Positions 35,873 through 44,648 are shown, counted from the first letter of the stretch. The stretch is 64,000 nucleotides of DNA from 40CM-4-68-19 sp036513415 (GCA_036513415.1 DATBZA010000163.1:1-64000); one strand, 5' to 3'. A program made the numbers and translations. The notes: generated by a model not told the origin, from the sequence alone.

Positions 35873-36910
35873 ATGCTCCTTCTTGCTCTGATCCTCGCTT
35901 TCGACTGGCCGCGGGCCACGCCGGCCGACGTGGGCATCGACGCCGGCAGATTGCAAGCCATGGAAGCGGCCGCAGCGCGCGGCGAATTCCCCAAGCTCGG
36001 CAGCGTGCTCGTCGCCCGGCACGGCAAGCTCGTCTACGAGAGGTATTTCGAGGGCGACGCGCAGACGCTGCGTGATACGCGCTCGGCCACCAAGAGCATC
36101 ACCTCCGCGCTGGTCGGCCTCGCGCACGTCGATCCCTCGGCGCGGGTGCTCACGCTACTGCGAGAGCGAGGCCGCAAAGCGCAAAATCGCGATCCGCGCA
36201 AGGACCGGATGACGGTCGAGGACTTGCTCACCATGAGCGGCCCGCTCGAGTGCGACGACTGGAACGACTCTTCGCGCGGCAACGAAGAGCGCATGTACTT
36301 GATCGAGGACTGGGCGCAGTTCATCCTCGACCTGCCCATCCGCGGGCGCATGCACTTGGGGGAAAAGCCCGAGCCGCCGCCCTACGGCCGGTTCTTCAGC
36401 TACTGCACGGGGGGCGTCTTCGTGCTCGGCGAGGTGGTACAGAAAGCGGCCGGTATACCGGCCGACAAGCTCGCACAGGTCAAGCTCTTCGCCCCGCTGG
36501 GAATCGACCGCGCCGATTGGTTCTACTCGCCGATGGGCGAGCCGCAGACAGGCGGCGACTTGCGCCTCGCCAGCCGCGACCTCCTCAAGATCGCGCAACT
36601 CTATCTCGACGGCGGCTCGTTCGACGACAAGCGCGTCCTCGACCAGGCCTGGGTGCGCGAGTCGTTGAGACCGCACGCGCGGATCGACGCGGCCACCGAA
36701 TATGGGTACCTCTTCTGGCTGCGCGAGTTCGGCGGCCGCTGGCCCGCCTTCTACATGAACGGCAACGGCGGCAACAAAGTCATCGGCGTCCCGTCCCTCG
36801 ATCTAGCGGCGGTGATCACCAGCACGAACTTCAACACCGCGGGAATGCACGCGGCAACCGAAAAGCTCTTGGCCGAGTACGTACTACCGGCCGCAGCCGC
36901 TGACCCTTGA
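35873..36910 (+). CDS. Serine hydrolase of the beta-lactamase class C/AmpC-like family
   Basis: A 345-residue exported serine hydrolase. A short leader precedes the SxxK nucleophile motif in RSATKSI (serine at about residue 71). The second catalytic element is FSYCTGG (Y-x-T in place of YxN), and the third is near GNGGN (in place of KTG). Such divergent members are usually esterases or D-aminopeptidases rather than antibiotic-hydrolysing enzymes. AGGAGG stands before the ATG. Two hairpins follow the stop. Confidence 0.88.
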   Translation: MLLLALILAFDWPRATPADVGIDAGRLQAMEAAAARGEFPKLGSVLVARHGKLVYERYFEGDAQTLRDTRSATKSITSALVGLAHVDPSARVLTLLRERGRKAQNRDPRKDRMTVEDLLTMSGPLECDDWNDSSRGNEERMYLIEDWAQFILDLPIRGRMHLGEKPEPPPYGRFFSYCTGGVFVLGEVVQKAAGIPADKLAQVKLFAPLGIDRADWFYSPMGEPQTGGDLRLASRDLLKIAQLYLDGGSFDDKRVLDQAWVRESLRPHARIDAATEYGYLFWLREFGGRWPAFYMNGNGGNKVIGVPSLDLAAVITSTNFNTAGMHAATEKLLAEYVLPAAAADP

Positions 36911-36942
36911 GCTCGTCATCGGGAGTCCGAGTACGGGAAAAA

Positions 36943-37005
36943 CGGCGGCGGGCATCGTGTCCCGCCGCCGGCGCGGCACCTTTTGGGGGGGGGCTGGAAG
37001 GTGCC
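36943..37005 (+). terminator. Tandem hairpins after the serine hydrolase gene
   Basis: CGGCGGCGGG at 36943-36952 pairs with CCCGCCGCCG at 36961-36970 (8-base loop). Next GGCACCTT at 36975-36982 pairs with AAGGTGCC at 36998-37005 across a loop holding nine G in a row. The first probably ends transcription; the second may reinforce it. Confidence 0.65.
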
Positions 37006-37108
37006 TCAGCGTCGGGAGGACTGCAGGTGAGCGGATCGCAAGTCAAGTGGCGCCTGTATACGGTTTCGTAATGTGACCGACGACCTACGTGGCTGATAGT
37101 TGAGGGCG

Positions 37109-37399
37109 ATGGCCAGACGCTCCTCGCGACTCGACGCCTTGGTTGAGCGCTTCGCGCAAGTGCTCGTTGATCGTATCGGGGCCTCGATACCGCGAGGGAC
37201 GCCGCGCGACGGGACTGCTCCTGGTCGCGGTGGCGAGCGCGGTCGGAAACGCGACATGCGCTGCCGCTACGCGGGCTGCAAGAACCGATCAAAGGGACCT
37301 CGGTTCCGCTTCCTCTGTGAGAAGCACATGAAGCTGCCGAAGAAGAAGCAGGATGAGGTGCTGGCGAAGTGGGCGGCGAAGAACGCGAAGAGGGAGTAG
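37109..37399 (+). CDS. Small basic protein with GPRF-x3-C-x2-H zinc-finger-like core
   Basis: A 96-residue basic protein. The core CRYAGCKNRSKGPRFRFLCEKH offers a C-x4-C...C-x2-H metal site (about residues 52-73), followed by a lysine-rich helix KKKQDEVLAKWAAKN. GAGGG precedes the ATG at 37109. A shortened relative lies on the minus strand at 42406-42525. Such proteins recur in myxobacterial genomes as I recall, with unknown function; nucleic acid binding is a guess from charge. Confidence 0.7.
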   Translation: MARRSSRLDALVERFAQVLVDRIGASIPRGTPRDGTAPGRGGERGRKRDMRCRYAGCKNRSKGPRFRFLCEKHMKLPKKKQDEVLAKWAAKNAKRE

Positions 37400-37417
37400 A
37401 GTTTGCTCTGCCTGTTC

Positions 37418-39541
37418 TCATGATGCTGTTCCGGTCGAGAGCAACGATTCGATCCGGATGGGAAACTCGCGCACCCTCTGGCCGGTGGCGTGGAACACCG
37501 CGTTGGCGATCGCCGGCGCGGTGCCGACCAGCGCGATCTCCCCGAGCCCCTTGACGCCCAGCGGGTTGACGTGCGGGTCGTTCTCTTCGACGAAGAGGGC
37601 TTCCAGCGAGCCGATGTCCAGGTTCACGGGCACCAGGTAGTCCGCCATCGAGGCGTTGACGGGCCGGCCGTCGCGCCGATCGAGGACGGTCTGCTCCATC
37701 AGCGCCATCCCGATTCCGCCGACCATTCCGCCCGTGCACTGGCTGCGCGCGAGCCTTGGGTTGACGATGCGGCCGGCCCCATAGGCTCCGGCCACGCGCC
37801 TCACCCGGACCGTGTTCAGATCGGGGTCCACCGCAACCTCCGCGAACACGGCGCCGAAGGCGTGCATGGAGAACTTCTGCCGTTCATCGCCGGGGGTGGT
37901 GGACGCTTCCGCAACGATCGTCTGTCCCTCTCCCGGCGCGCCGGCAGCCTTCTCGCGAGCCGCGAGACAGGCAGCGTGCACGGCCGAACCGACGGAGGCC
38001 ATGGTCATGGAGCCGCCGTGCGGAGGCGTCGGAGGAAAATCGGAGCGTCCCAGCCGGAAGCGGATCTTCTCCGGAGGGATTCCGAGAGCGTCGGCTGCGA
38101 CCTGCGTCATCGAGGTATAGGTGCCGGGCCCCATGTCGCTGGCAGCCGTCTCGACTTCGGCGGTTCCATCAGGCAGGAGGCGTACCCGCGCGCTCGCCGG
38201 GCTGCGGTTGGTCGGATAGGTGGCCGTCGCCATGCCCCAACCGATCAGAAGCCGGCCGTCCCGCATGGACCGCGGGCGCGGATCGCGGCGCTTCCATCCG
38301 AACCGCTCGGATCCGAGCTCGCAGCACGCGCGCAACGAGCGGCTGGAGAACGGCAGGCCGTCGTGTTCGTTGGTTGCCGTGTCATTGCGCAGGCGCAACT
38401 CGACCGGATCCATCCCGAGCTTGACCGCCAACTCGTCCATCCCGCATTCCAGGGCAAAGATGCCGCTCGCCTCGCCGGGTCCGCGCATGTGGTTGGGCGT
38501 GCTGATGTCGAGCGGAGCGAGCCGGTAGCTGGTGCGCACGTCGGGGCAGGAATAGAGGAGGGTCGTCGCGGACGTCACGGCCTCGATGAATTGCTCGTAG
38601 CGCGACGTCTCGCCGGTCGCCTCGTGGATGATGGATGCGAGGCGTCCGTCCGGAGCGGCGGCGAGCGCGATGCGCTGGGTGGTGTGTGGTCGATGACCCG
38701 TCGTGTAGAACATCTGCCGGCGGGTGAGCACGAGCTTGACCGGACGTTTCACGTGGCGTGCCGCGAGGGCCGCCAACGTCACGTGCGGCCAGGTTCGCAG
38801 GGTGGTGCCGAATCCGCCGCCGATGAAGGGGCAGATCACCAGGACCTGTTCCACTGGCAGCCCGAAGACGCCGGCGATCTCGTCCCGTTCATTGCCGACC
38901 CACTGGCTCTTGCTCCAGAGCGTCAGACGATCGCCGCTCCACGAGGCGACGGTGGCATGCGGTTCCATCGGGTTGTGGTTTTGGCGCGCAATGCCGTAGG
39001 TCACGTCGATCCGGGTGGCGGCCTGGCTGAATGCAGCGTCGGGGTCCCCGCGCCGGGTATCGGCCTGGATCCGGCTCCCGGGCCTCCGCGCGGCTTCCGG
39101 GACGATCTTCACGGCGTCGGGCGCATCGATCCGGACGCCAGGCGGTTGCCCTTCGTACCGGATCCGCAGAGCTGCGGCGGCGTGCTCCGCCTGATCCAGC
39201 GTTTCGGCAACCACTACCGCCACCGGCTGCCCGAAGAACCGTACCCGATCGTCCTGGAGGACATGCAGGCGTTCGCCGACGGCGGGATCGATGAAACCGC
39301 GGTGCTCGCGATAGGGGAGGCGCGGAGCATTCAGATGGCTGAGAATGGCGAGGACGCCCGGCAACCGCGCCGCCGCCGCGCTGTCGATGGCGGCGATGCG
39401 GCCGAGGCCGATGCTGCTGCCGACGATGACCGCATAGGCCTGGTTCGGCTGGTTGAACTCGGCAGCGTACTGCGCCGCGCCCGTCACCTTGGCCCGGCCG
39501 TCGACTCGGGGAAGAGGCTTTCCAACGGACCGGTCGCTCAT
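37418..39541 (-). CDS. paoC: Molybdenum-binding large subunit of a PaoC-type aldehyde oxidoreductase
   Basis: A 707-residue catalytic subunit of the xanthine oxidase family that hydroxylates aldehydes or N-heterocycles. Seen: PRVDGRAKVTGAAQYAAEF at the start, GGGFGTT (Moco-binding), MRGPGE (arginine loop) and the catalytic glutamate in VKGLGEIALVG near the C-terminus. The start ATG overlaps the stop of the FAD subunit by four bases (ATGA), with GGGAGAA before it. It forms an operon of [2Fe-2S], FAD and Mo subunits like E. coli PaoABC. No maturation chaperone (PaoD) is visible in the window. Confidence 0.92.
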   Translation of the reverse strand: MSDRSVGKPLPRVDGRAKVTGAAQYAAEFNQPNQAYAVIVGSSIGLGRIAAIDSAAAARLPGVLAILSHLNAPRLPYREHRGFIDPAVGERLHVLQDDRVRFFGQPVAVVVAETLDQAEHAAAALRIRYEGQPPGVRIDAPDAVKIVPEAARRPGSRIQADTRRGDPDAAFSQAATRIDVTYGIARQNHNPMEPHATVASWSGDRLTLWSKSQWVGNERDEIAGVFGLPVEQVLVICPFIGGGFGTTLRTWPHVTLAALAARHVKRPVKLVLTRRQMFYTTGHRPHTTQRIALAAAPDGRLASIIHEATGETSRYEQFIEAVTSATTLLYSCPDVRTSYRLAPLDISTPNHMRGPGEASGIFALECGMDELAVKLGMDPVELRLRNDTATNEHDGLPFSSRSLRACCELGSERFGWKRRDPRPRSMRDGRLLIGWGMATATYPTNRSPASARVRLLPDGTAEVETAASDMGPGTYTSMTQVAADALGIPPEKIRFRLGRSDFPPTPPHGGSMTMASVGSAVHAACLAAREKAAGAPGEGQTIVAEASTTPGDERQKFSMHAFGAVFAEVAVDPDLNTVRVRRVAGAYGAGRIVNPRLARSQCTGGMVGGIGMALMEQTVLDRRDGRPVNASMADYLVPVNLDIGSLEALFVEENDPHVNPLGVKGLGEIALVGTAPAIANAVFHATGQRVREFPIRIESLLSTGTAS

Positions 39542-40515
39542 GTCGCTTCTCCCACCATCTCCAAGGCACGGATGACCGTCCGCCGCAGCAACTCGACCTT
39601 GTAGCGGTTGCCCGACAAGGGCTTCACACCCTCGATCGCGCGTTCGGCGGCCTTCTGCCACGTGGTCCGGTCCGGCCTCTGACCAGCGAGAGCCGCTTCC
39701 GACCCGCGCATGCGCCAGGGCTTCGTGCCGACGCCGCCGGCGGCAACGCGCGCGCTGCGGATCACGCCGTCGTCGACGTCGAGCGCGGCCGCAACCGAGA
39801 CGAGCGCGAACTCGTAGGACGCGCGATCGCGCACTTTGAGGTAACGCGCTCGCTTGGCGTACGCGCCGCTCGGGACCTCGACTGCAGTGATCAGCTCGCC
39901 AGGGTGCAACGTATGTTCGAGATGAGGCGTCTCGCCCGGGAGGCGATAGAGGTCTTCGACGGGGAACTGGCGCTCTCCACGCGGGCCGCGCGTGCGCACC
40001 ATTGCACCGAGGGCGACCAGTGCGACCGCCAGATCCGAGGGGTGGGTGGCGACGCATCGATCGCTGGTGCCGAGGATCGCGTGAGTGGTGTTGACGCCGT
40101 CGATGGCGGCGCATCCCGAGCCGGGCTCGCGCTTGTTGCAGCGCGCGTCCAGGCTGCGGAAATACGGGCAGCGGACCCGCTGGAGGAGGTTGCCGCCGAT
40201 CGAGGCCATGTTGCGGATCTGCGGCGACGCGCCCTCCAGCAGGGCTTCGACGATCAACGGTTGCGCCCGCGCCGCGTCCGGATGGCTGGCGACCTCGGAC
40301 ATGCGGGCGAGCGCGCCGATCACGAGGGTGTCGCCCTTCCACCGGATGTCCCGCAGCGGGAGCCGGTTGATGTCGATCAGCTTCTGCGGCCGTTCCACCT
40401 CTTCGCGCATCAGGTCGATGAGGGTGGTACCGCCGGCGACGAAGCGGCCACCGGCGGCGGCGCCGGCGATCGCTTCCTGCTCGCTCCGCGCCGTCTGGAA
40501 GGAGAAGGGGAACAT
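39538..40515 (-). CDS. paoB: FAD-binding subunit of the PaoB type
   Basis: A 325-residue electron-transfer subunit. FAD-binding blocks are AGGTTLIDLMREEV and IGGNLLQRVRCPYFR. The latter opens a cysteine cluster RCPYFRSLDARCNKR...GSGCAA, which in PaoB houses an extra [4Fe-4S] centre. Four-base overlap with the paoC start and 3-base separation from paoA downstream show a single transcript. AAGGAGA precedes the ATG. Confidence 0.9.
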   Translation of the reverse strand: MFPFSFQTARSEQEAIAGAAAGGRFVAGGTTLIDLMREEVERPQKLIDINRLPLRDIRWKGDTLVIGALARMSEVASHPDAARAQPLIVEALLEGASPQIRNMASIGGNLLQRVRCPYFRSLDARCNKREPGSGCAAIDGVNTTHAILGTSDRCVATHPSDLAVALVALGAMVRTRGPRGERQFPVEDLYRLPGETPHLEHTLHPGELITAVEVPSGAYAKRARYLKVRDRASYEFALVSVAAALDVDDGVIRSARVAAGGVGTKPWRMRGSEAALAGQRPDRTTWQKAAERAIEGVKPLSGNRYKVELLRRTVIRALEMVGEAT

Positions 40516-40518
40516 GAT

Positions 40519-40986
40519 TCAGCTCTCCTTCGCGGCCGCGGCGATCGCGGCGACGATCCCCGGGTAGGCGCCGCAGCGGCAGATGTTGCCGCTCATCCAG
40601 TTCCTGATCTCGTCCGGCGAGCCCGCGTGACGTTCCGCGATGCAGGCGACGCCCGAGAGGATCTGCCCGGGCGTGCAGTAGCCGCACTGGAACGCGTCGT
40701 TCTCGATGAACGCTGCCTGCACGGGATGGAGCGTGTCGCCGGCCGCAAGCCCCTCGATCGTGGTGACCTTCGCCCCCTCGTGCATCACCGCGAGCGTCAG
40801 GCAGGAGTTGATCCGCCTTCCGTCGACCAGGACCGTGCACGCGCCGCAAGCGCCTTGGTTGCACCCTTTCTTGGTTCCGGTCAGGCCCAGATGCTCGCGC
40901 AAGGCGTCGAGGAGCGAGGTGCGCGGATCCAACTCCAGGCGCTGCGGACGACCATTGACGATCAACTCGACCTTTGAGGTTGTCAT
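40519..40986 (-). CDS. paoA: [2Fe-2S] subunit of the PaoA type, apparently without Tat signal
   Basis: A 155-residue iron-sulfur subunit that passes electrons from the Mo site to FAD. The plant-type ferredoxin cluster CNQGACGAC...C and the second cluster CGYCTPGQ...CRCGAYPG are both complete. PaoA of E. coli starts with a twin-arginine leader. Here the in-frame bases just upstream of the ATG still encode DRDLLKLGASAFTVPLVVG, a leader-like sequence missing its start and one arginine. The functional start is taken as the ATG at 40986, with GGAGGAAA upstream but at long spacing. If this start is right, the enzyme may stay in the cytoplasm. Confidence 0.88.
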   Translation of the reverse strand: MTTSKVELIVNGRPQRLELDPRTSLLDALREHLGLTGTKKGCNQGACGACTVLVDGRRINSCLTLAVMHEGAKVTTIEGLAAGDTLHPVQAAFIENDAFQCGYCTPGQILSGVACIAERHAGSPDEIRNWMSGNICRCGAYPGIVAAIAAAAKES

Positions 40987-41082
40987 GGCGGCTGAGGGTT
41001 TCCTCCCGGTCGACGCGTTGGCCGGCCCCACGACGAGCGGGACCGTGAATGCTGACGCACCGAGCTTGAGAAGGTCGCGGTC
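40987..41082 (-). other. Remnant of a twin-arginine signal peptide upstream of paoA
   Basis: In frame with paoA, 32 codons without start read DRDLLKLGASAFTVPLVV then GPANA, followed by a linker to the paoA ATG. A normal Tat signal would be (S/T)RRDLLKLG plus a hydrophobic stretch and A-x-A. Only one arginine is left and no start codon exists; the stop of the transaldolase gene lies 9 bases further upstream. A deletion that joined the two genes is the simplest explanation. Confidence 0.55.
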
Positions 41083-41090
41083 GTCGTCGA

Positions 41091-42248
41091 CTACTGCAGC
41101 CTGAATGCAGCGCCCAGCCCGGCGCCCATCTCCTCCGCCGTGATGCGGCCGTCGCCGTTCACGTCCAGCGCGTCGAAGACCTCGTCGGTCCCGCCCCACT
41201 CCTCGCGGGTGATGAAGCCGTCGCCGTCGAGATCGAAGACGCGGAACAGATCGCGCGTGGCATTGGAGGTGTCGCCCTTCATCTTCTCCATCAGCAGGCT
41301 CTCCAGCGCCGCCTGGGCCTTGGCGAAGCCCTCGATGCCCTCGGCCAGCTTCTCCTTCGCCATCCGATCCTTCTCGTGCATCTCGCGGAAGATGCTCTCG
41401 TTCATCTGCTGGCGCGGGATGTTCATCAGCTGCGCCGCCTTGGGATCGAGCTTGCGCTTCAGCTCGCCGCCGAGGCTGGCCAATTCCGCGAGCAGCTTGG
41501 GCGCGATGGTCAGCAGATCGCACCCGGCCAGCCCGAGGATCTCGCCCACGTTGCGGAACGAGGCGCCCATCACCTCGGTCTTGTGGCCGTGCCTCTTGAA
41601 ATAGTTGTAGATGCGCGTCACCGAAACGACGCCCGGATCCTCCTCGGGCGCATACTCGGTCCTGCCGGTGTCCTTGAGGTACCAGTCGAGGATGCGACCC
41701 ACGAAGGGCGAGATGAGCGTCACGCCCGCTTCCGCGCAGGCGATCGCCTGGTGCATGCCGAAGAGCAGCGTCAGGTTGCAGTGGATGCCTTCCTTCTCCA
41801 GGACCTCCGCGGCGCGGATGCCCTCCCAGGTGGAGGCGATCTTGATGAGGATCCGCTCGCGCTTTGCGCCGGCGGTCTCGTAGAGCTTCATGAGGAAGCG
41901 CGCCTTCTCTAGCGTCTTCGCCGTATCGTGCGAGAGGCGCGCGTCCACCTCGGTGGAGACGCGGCCGGGCACGATCTGGAGAATGCGCAGGCCGAATTCC
42001 ACCGCCAGCCGATCGACCGCGAGCTTGACGATGTCCTCGCGGAGCGCGCCCTTGCCGCACTCGCGCCGCGCCCAGTCCAGCGCGGTGCGCACCACGTCCT
42101 GGTATTCGGGCATCTGCGCGGCGGCGGTGATGAGCGAAGGATTGGTGGTGGCGTCGCGGGGCGTGAACTTACGGATGGAGTGGATGTCGCCCGTGTCAGC
42201 GACGACCACGGTGATCTGCTTCAGCTGCTCGAGGAGCGAGGTGGGCAT
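41091..42248 (-). CDS. tal: Transaldolase with C-terminal EF-hand pair
   Basis: A 385-residue enzyme of the pentose phosphate pathway that transfers dihydroxyacetone from sedoheptulose-7-phosphate to glyceraldehyde-3-phosphate. The Schiff-base lysine is in ILIKIASTWEG. The TIM barrel ends near residue 320 (GELKRKLDPKAA). The last 60 residues hold two EF-hand loops, DLDGDGFITREEW and DVNGDGRITAEEM, with canonical calcium ligands. Fused EF-hand transaldolases are known from cyanobacteria. The start at 42248 has GGAGGGAGA before it; an open frame extending 48 codons upstream has no protein character. It is the promoter-proximal neighbour of the pao genes. Confidence 0.92.
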   Translation of the reverse strand: MPTSLLEQLKQITVVVADTGDIHSIRKFTPRDATTNPSLITAAAQMPEYQDVVRTALDWARRECGKGALREDIVKLAVDRLAVEFGLRILQIVPGRVSTEVDARLSHDTAKTLEKARFLMKLYETAGAKRERILIKIASTWEGIRAAEVLEKEGIHCNLTLLFGMHQAIACAEAGVTLISPFVGRILDWYLKDTGRTEYAPEEDPGVVSVTRIYNYFKRHGHKTEVMGASFRNVGEILGLAGCDLLTIAPKLLAELASLGGELKRKLDPKAAQLMNIPRQQMNESIFREMHEKDRMAKEKLAEGIEGFAKAQAALESLLMEKMKGDTSNATRDLFRVFDLDGDGFITREEWGGTDEVFDALDVNGDGRITAEEMGAGLGAAFRLQ

Positions 42249-42405
42249 GGGGGTCTCCCTCCAGATGCCAGGTACATTACAAGGGACCACCGCCAATGAC
42301 CAACGTGCACGAAATGCAGGAGGGGCCCGGAGGAGAATGTGGATTCCCGGAGGCACCGCCGTCGGCTGGCCGTGGCGATGTACGACGGACACGACGGGTC
42401 CGGCT

Positions 42406-42525
42406 TCAGGTCCCTCTGCGTCGACCGGCAGCCTTCCAGCGCTCGCGTGCCTCGCGCTGCTCCTTCGCCGACAGCTGCGATCGGTGCTTGTCGCAGATGT
42501 ATCCGAACCGCGGACCCCGCGACAT
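42406..42525 (-). pseudogene. Shortened copy of the GPRF-x3-C-x2-H small protein
   Basis: A 39-codon frame, MSRGPRFGYICDKHRSQLSA then KEQREARERWKAAG, aligns with the core and helix of the protein at 37109-37399. In-frame upstream are CKI and then a stop two codons before that, so the first cysteine pair and N-terminus are missing. Either a very short protein starts at this ATG, or it is a 5'-deleted remnant. The segment from 42249 to 42405 next to it holds no gene I can support. Confidence 0.5.
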
Positions 42526-42580
42526 GATCTTGCACCTTGAGATGGTGGGTCAACGTTCTTCGTAATGCGGGTCGTCGATC

Positions 42581-43924
42581 CTAGAACGCCTCGTTGAAGC
42601 TGAGGTAGAAGCCGTGCTGTCCTAGCTTGCCCACGCCGTAGTCGAGGCAGAGGTTCGAGCGCGTCTCGCTCACGATGAGCAGCCGGAGCCCGCCCGTCAC
42701 CGCCGGATACCAGTACCGGAAGCGCGGGTTGTCCGTCAGGATTCCACCCACGTCCGAATCACTCACGGAGTGGACGTTTACCCCGGCGACTGCGCCCAGC
42801 CATTGCCAGATGGTGAATCGGAACTCCGCTTCACCGTAGAGGAGCGATTTCCCGATGTGGCGGCCCTGGATGTAGCCCCGGCCGGCGCGCTCGTTGGGAT
42901 CGCTGCCGTTCGAGGCGAGCTCGAGGTACGGCACGTGCCCGAAGGTGAACGACCCGTACGTCCAGAGCGCGAGCACCAGCCACGGCGCGAACTGATGGTA
43001 GGTCCGCAGATCGAGGTACGCGTTGTGCCAGGTGGTGCCGCTCCCGAGCCAGGTCGGGAAGAAGGTGTAGTTGAAGTCCGCGACGATCCCGCGCGTCGGG
43101 TAGACCGGGCTGTCGCGGGTGTCCCAGACAAGGGATAGCGCCGGGCCGGAGTTCAGCGAAGTCGATCCGGTGCCGTAGGGATACGTCGAGAAGTCGGTCG
43201 GCTGACCGCTCGCGCTGCCGCCGTTGCTCACCTTGAAGTACCAGTCGAAGCTGTAGCCCGCTCCTGCGTAGAGGTTTCCGAACAGCCGCCGGCTGACCAG
43301 CTCGTACAGGCGGACGAGTTGGTAGTCCATGGTCGATTTCGCGGACTCCGGGGTGTTTCCGCCGATGCCCCAGGTCGGGCTCGGCCACTTTGTCCAGCGC
43401 GCCATGCCCGTGAGGCCCCAATCGTCGCCGGCGAACCGGATGTCATGCCGGTTGGTCAGCGCGTACTGCGACTGGGTGGTGAGGGTGAAGCTGAGCGAGT
43501 ACGTCGAGAGGCTCGTGGTCTCCGGCTCGCCGTGCTGGGTCGTTCCCGCGGCGGCGACGCCGAATCCCACGCCGGTGACCGGGCTCGAGGACACGAACGG
43601 TATAATGGTGAGGTGGCGCTTGGCCGGCTTCTTCTCAGCGTCTCCGGGAGGAGGGGGCTTCTTGAGCCCCAGCAGCTCACCGAGCCAGGTCGGGAGGTCC
43701 TTCGTGGCCGCCCCGACGCCGCGCTCGGATGGTCGGGCGACCTCGATCCGGCCCGCCGCTACCGAACCTTTGCCGGCCGCCACCGTTCCGGTCGAACCGG
43801 GCAGGGCGACTTCCGGCACAGATGACTGATCGTCACTGGCCGCCGCCTGCGCGGTGCCCTCCTCCGCGGCGGTGGCCGCTGATGCCACGAGCAATAGGGT
43901 GACCAGCCAGCCTGCGCTCCTCAT
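42581..43924 (-). CDS. Outer-membrane beta-barrel protein of the BamA/surface-antigen (D15) type
   Basis: A 447-residue protein. A signal peptide (1-19, ending ATA-A) precedes a disordered glycine, alanine and valine-rich region (20-100). A C-terminal barrel of about 330 residues ends in the aromatic signature GFYLSFNEAF, and WDTRDSPVYPTRGIVADFNY is the typical VRGF/DTRD strand of the Omp85 superfamily. It lacks POTRA domains, so it resembles the short-form Omp85/patatin-associated barrels. A substrate is not known. AGAAGAAA precedes the ATG. Confidence 0.85.
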   Translation of the reverse strand: MRSAGWLVTLLLVASAATAAEEGTAQAAASDDQSSVPEVALPGSTGTVAAGKGSVAAGRIEVARPSERGVGAATKDLPTWLGELLGLKKPPPPGDAEKKPAKRHLTIIPFVSSSPVTGVGFGVAAAGTTQHGEPETTSLSTYSLSFTLTTQSQYALTNRHDIRFAGDDWGLTGMARWTKWPSPTWGIGGNTPESAKSTMDYQLVRLYELVSRRLFGNLYAGAGYSFDWYFKVSNGGSASGQPTDFSTYPYGTGSTSLNSGPALSLVWDTRDSPVYPTRGIVADFNYTFFPTWLGSGTTWHNAYLDLRTYHQFAPWLVLALWTYGSFTFGHVPYLELASNGSDPNERAGRGYIQGRHIGKSLLYGEAEFRFTIWQWLGAVAGVNVHSVSDSDVGGILTDNPRFRYWYPAVTGGLRLLIVSETRSNLCLDYGVGKLGQHGFYLSFNEAF

Positions 43925-44053
43925 GTTTCTTCTCTGCGCGGCCCATCTGCTTGATAGCACGGTTCGGGATGATGGAACGCGCCATCGCCGGTTGTGAAGG
44001 GCGCTCCGCTGCCCGCGCGCCGGGGCCGTGCGCATTCTCTTGCGGAGGTGGAC

Positions 44054-44320
44054 ATGCCTGAACGAAAGACGATCCGGAGAGCAAGAAAGGACCTGCGCGA
44101 GGGCAAGAGCCCCTCCACCGCCGCCGGCGAGTTCGTTCGCGAGGAGATGGAGCACATCGGTGAGGGCAAGCACGCCGCCCGGTCGGCCAAGCAGGCCATT
44201 GCCATCGGGCTCTCCAAGGCGCGGCGCGCGGGCGTTCCGCTCAAGCCGCACACGGGCGAGGCGCGCACGCGGCGGGCGACACAGCGCGCGTACGAAGTGG
44301 GGAAGGGCAGGCGCAATTAA
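44054..44320 (+). CDS. DUF6496-type small basic protein
   Basis: An 88-residue basic alpha-helical protein starting MPERKTIRRARKDLREGKSP and containing EEMEHIGEGKHAARSAKQAI. This matches the widespread small family (DUF6496) found in soil bacteria, often annotated as DNA-binding or stress-related, without firm function. GGAGGTGG stands before the ATG at ideal spacing, deciding the start. Neighbours are unrelated. Confidence 0.8.
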   Translation: MPERKTIRRARKDLREGKSPSTAAGEFVREEMEHIGEGKHAARSAKQAIAIGLSKARRAGVPLKPHTGEARTRRATQRAYEVGKGRRN

Positions 44321-44510
44321 TTCGGGGACCGGTCACGTGTTCAGCATGCTCTAGCGGGGCGCCGTAGTCGCGCACTCAGCTGGGAATACTTCCGGCCCGA
44401 CGTGGAAGTAGCTGTAGCCCTGATTCAATGCGGCGGCTGCCGTGCGGCGTGGACTGGCGTTGTATCAGTTAGACATGGCATGCTTCGCTGCCGGAAGGAG
44501 GGGTCGTGAG

Positions 44511-44648
44511 GTGCGGCGAGTGGACGGAAACCCGCATTACCCGTCCTACGACCTCATCCTGATCATGATCGTGCCGGTCATCGCGATGGCCATCGCGCTC
44601 GAGCGGTACATCGCGCGCGGCCTGCTCGTCGGGGCGGTCAAGGGATGA
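44511..44648 (+). pseudogene. C-terminal tail of an ABC sugar transporter permease (MalG type)
   Basis: A GTG at 44511 with GGAGG upstream opens a 45-codon frame: a hydrophobic span DLILIMIVPVIAMAIAL followed by ERYIARGLLVGAVKG, which is the exact type of C-terminus (QRY-x-x-x-G-l-x-x-GAVKG) of carbohydrate permease components. The other roughly 230 residues are missing; before 44511 no frame continues it. Its stop overlaps the ATG of the next gene (ATGA), as in a normal operon. It marks the left break of the fucose cassette. Confidence 0.65.

Noticed and set aside
36975..37005. G-run in the hairpin loop as a G-quadruplex
   Set aside because: One continuous run of nine G is not four separate G-tracts; the hairpin explains it better.
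37490..39604. A 704-codon plus frame opposite paoC
   Set aside because: Antisense shadow of a well-supported molybdenum subunit.
37418..40864. A single 1148-codon reading of the paoB-paoC region as a fused protein
   Set aside because: Its first part is an off-frame reading of paoA and paoB; only the part from 39541 on is protein, and paoB has its own frame with ATGA overlap.
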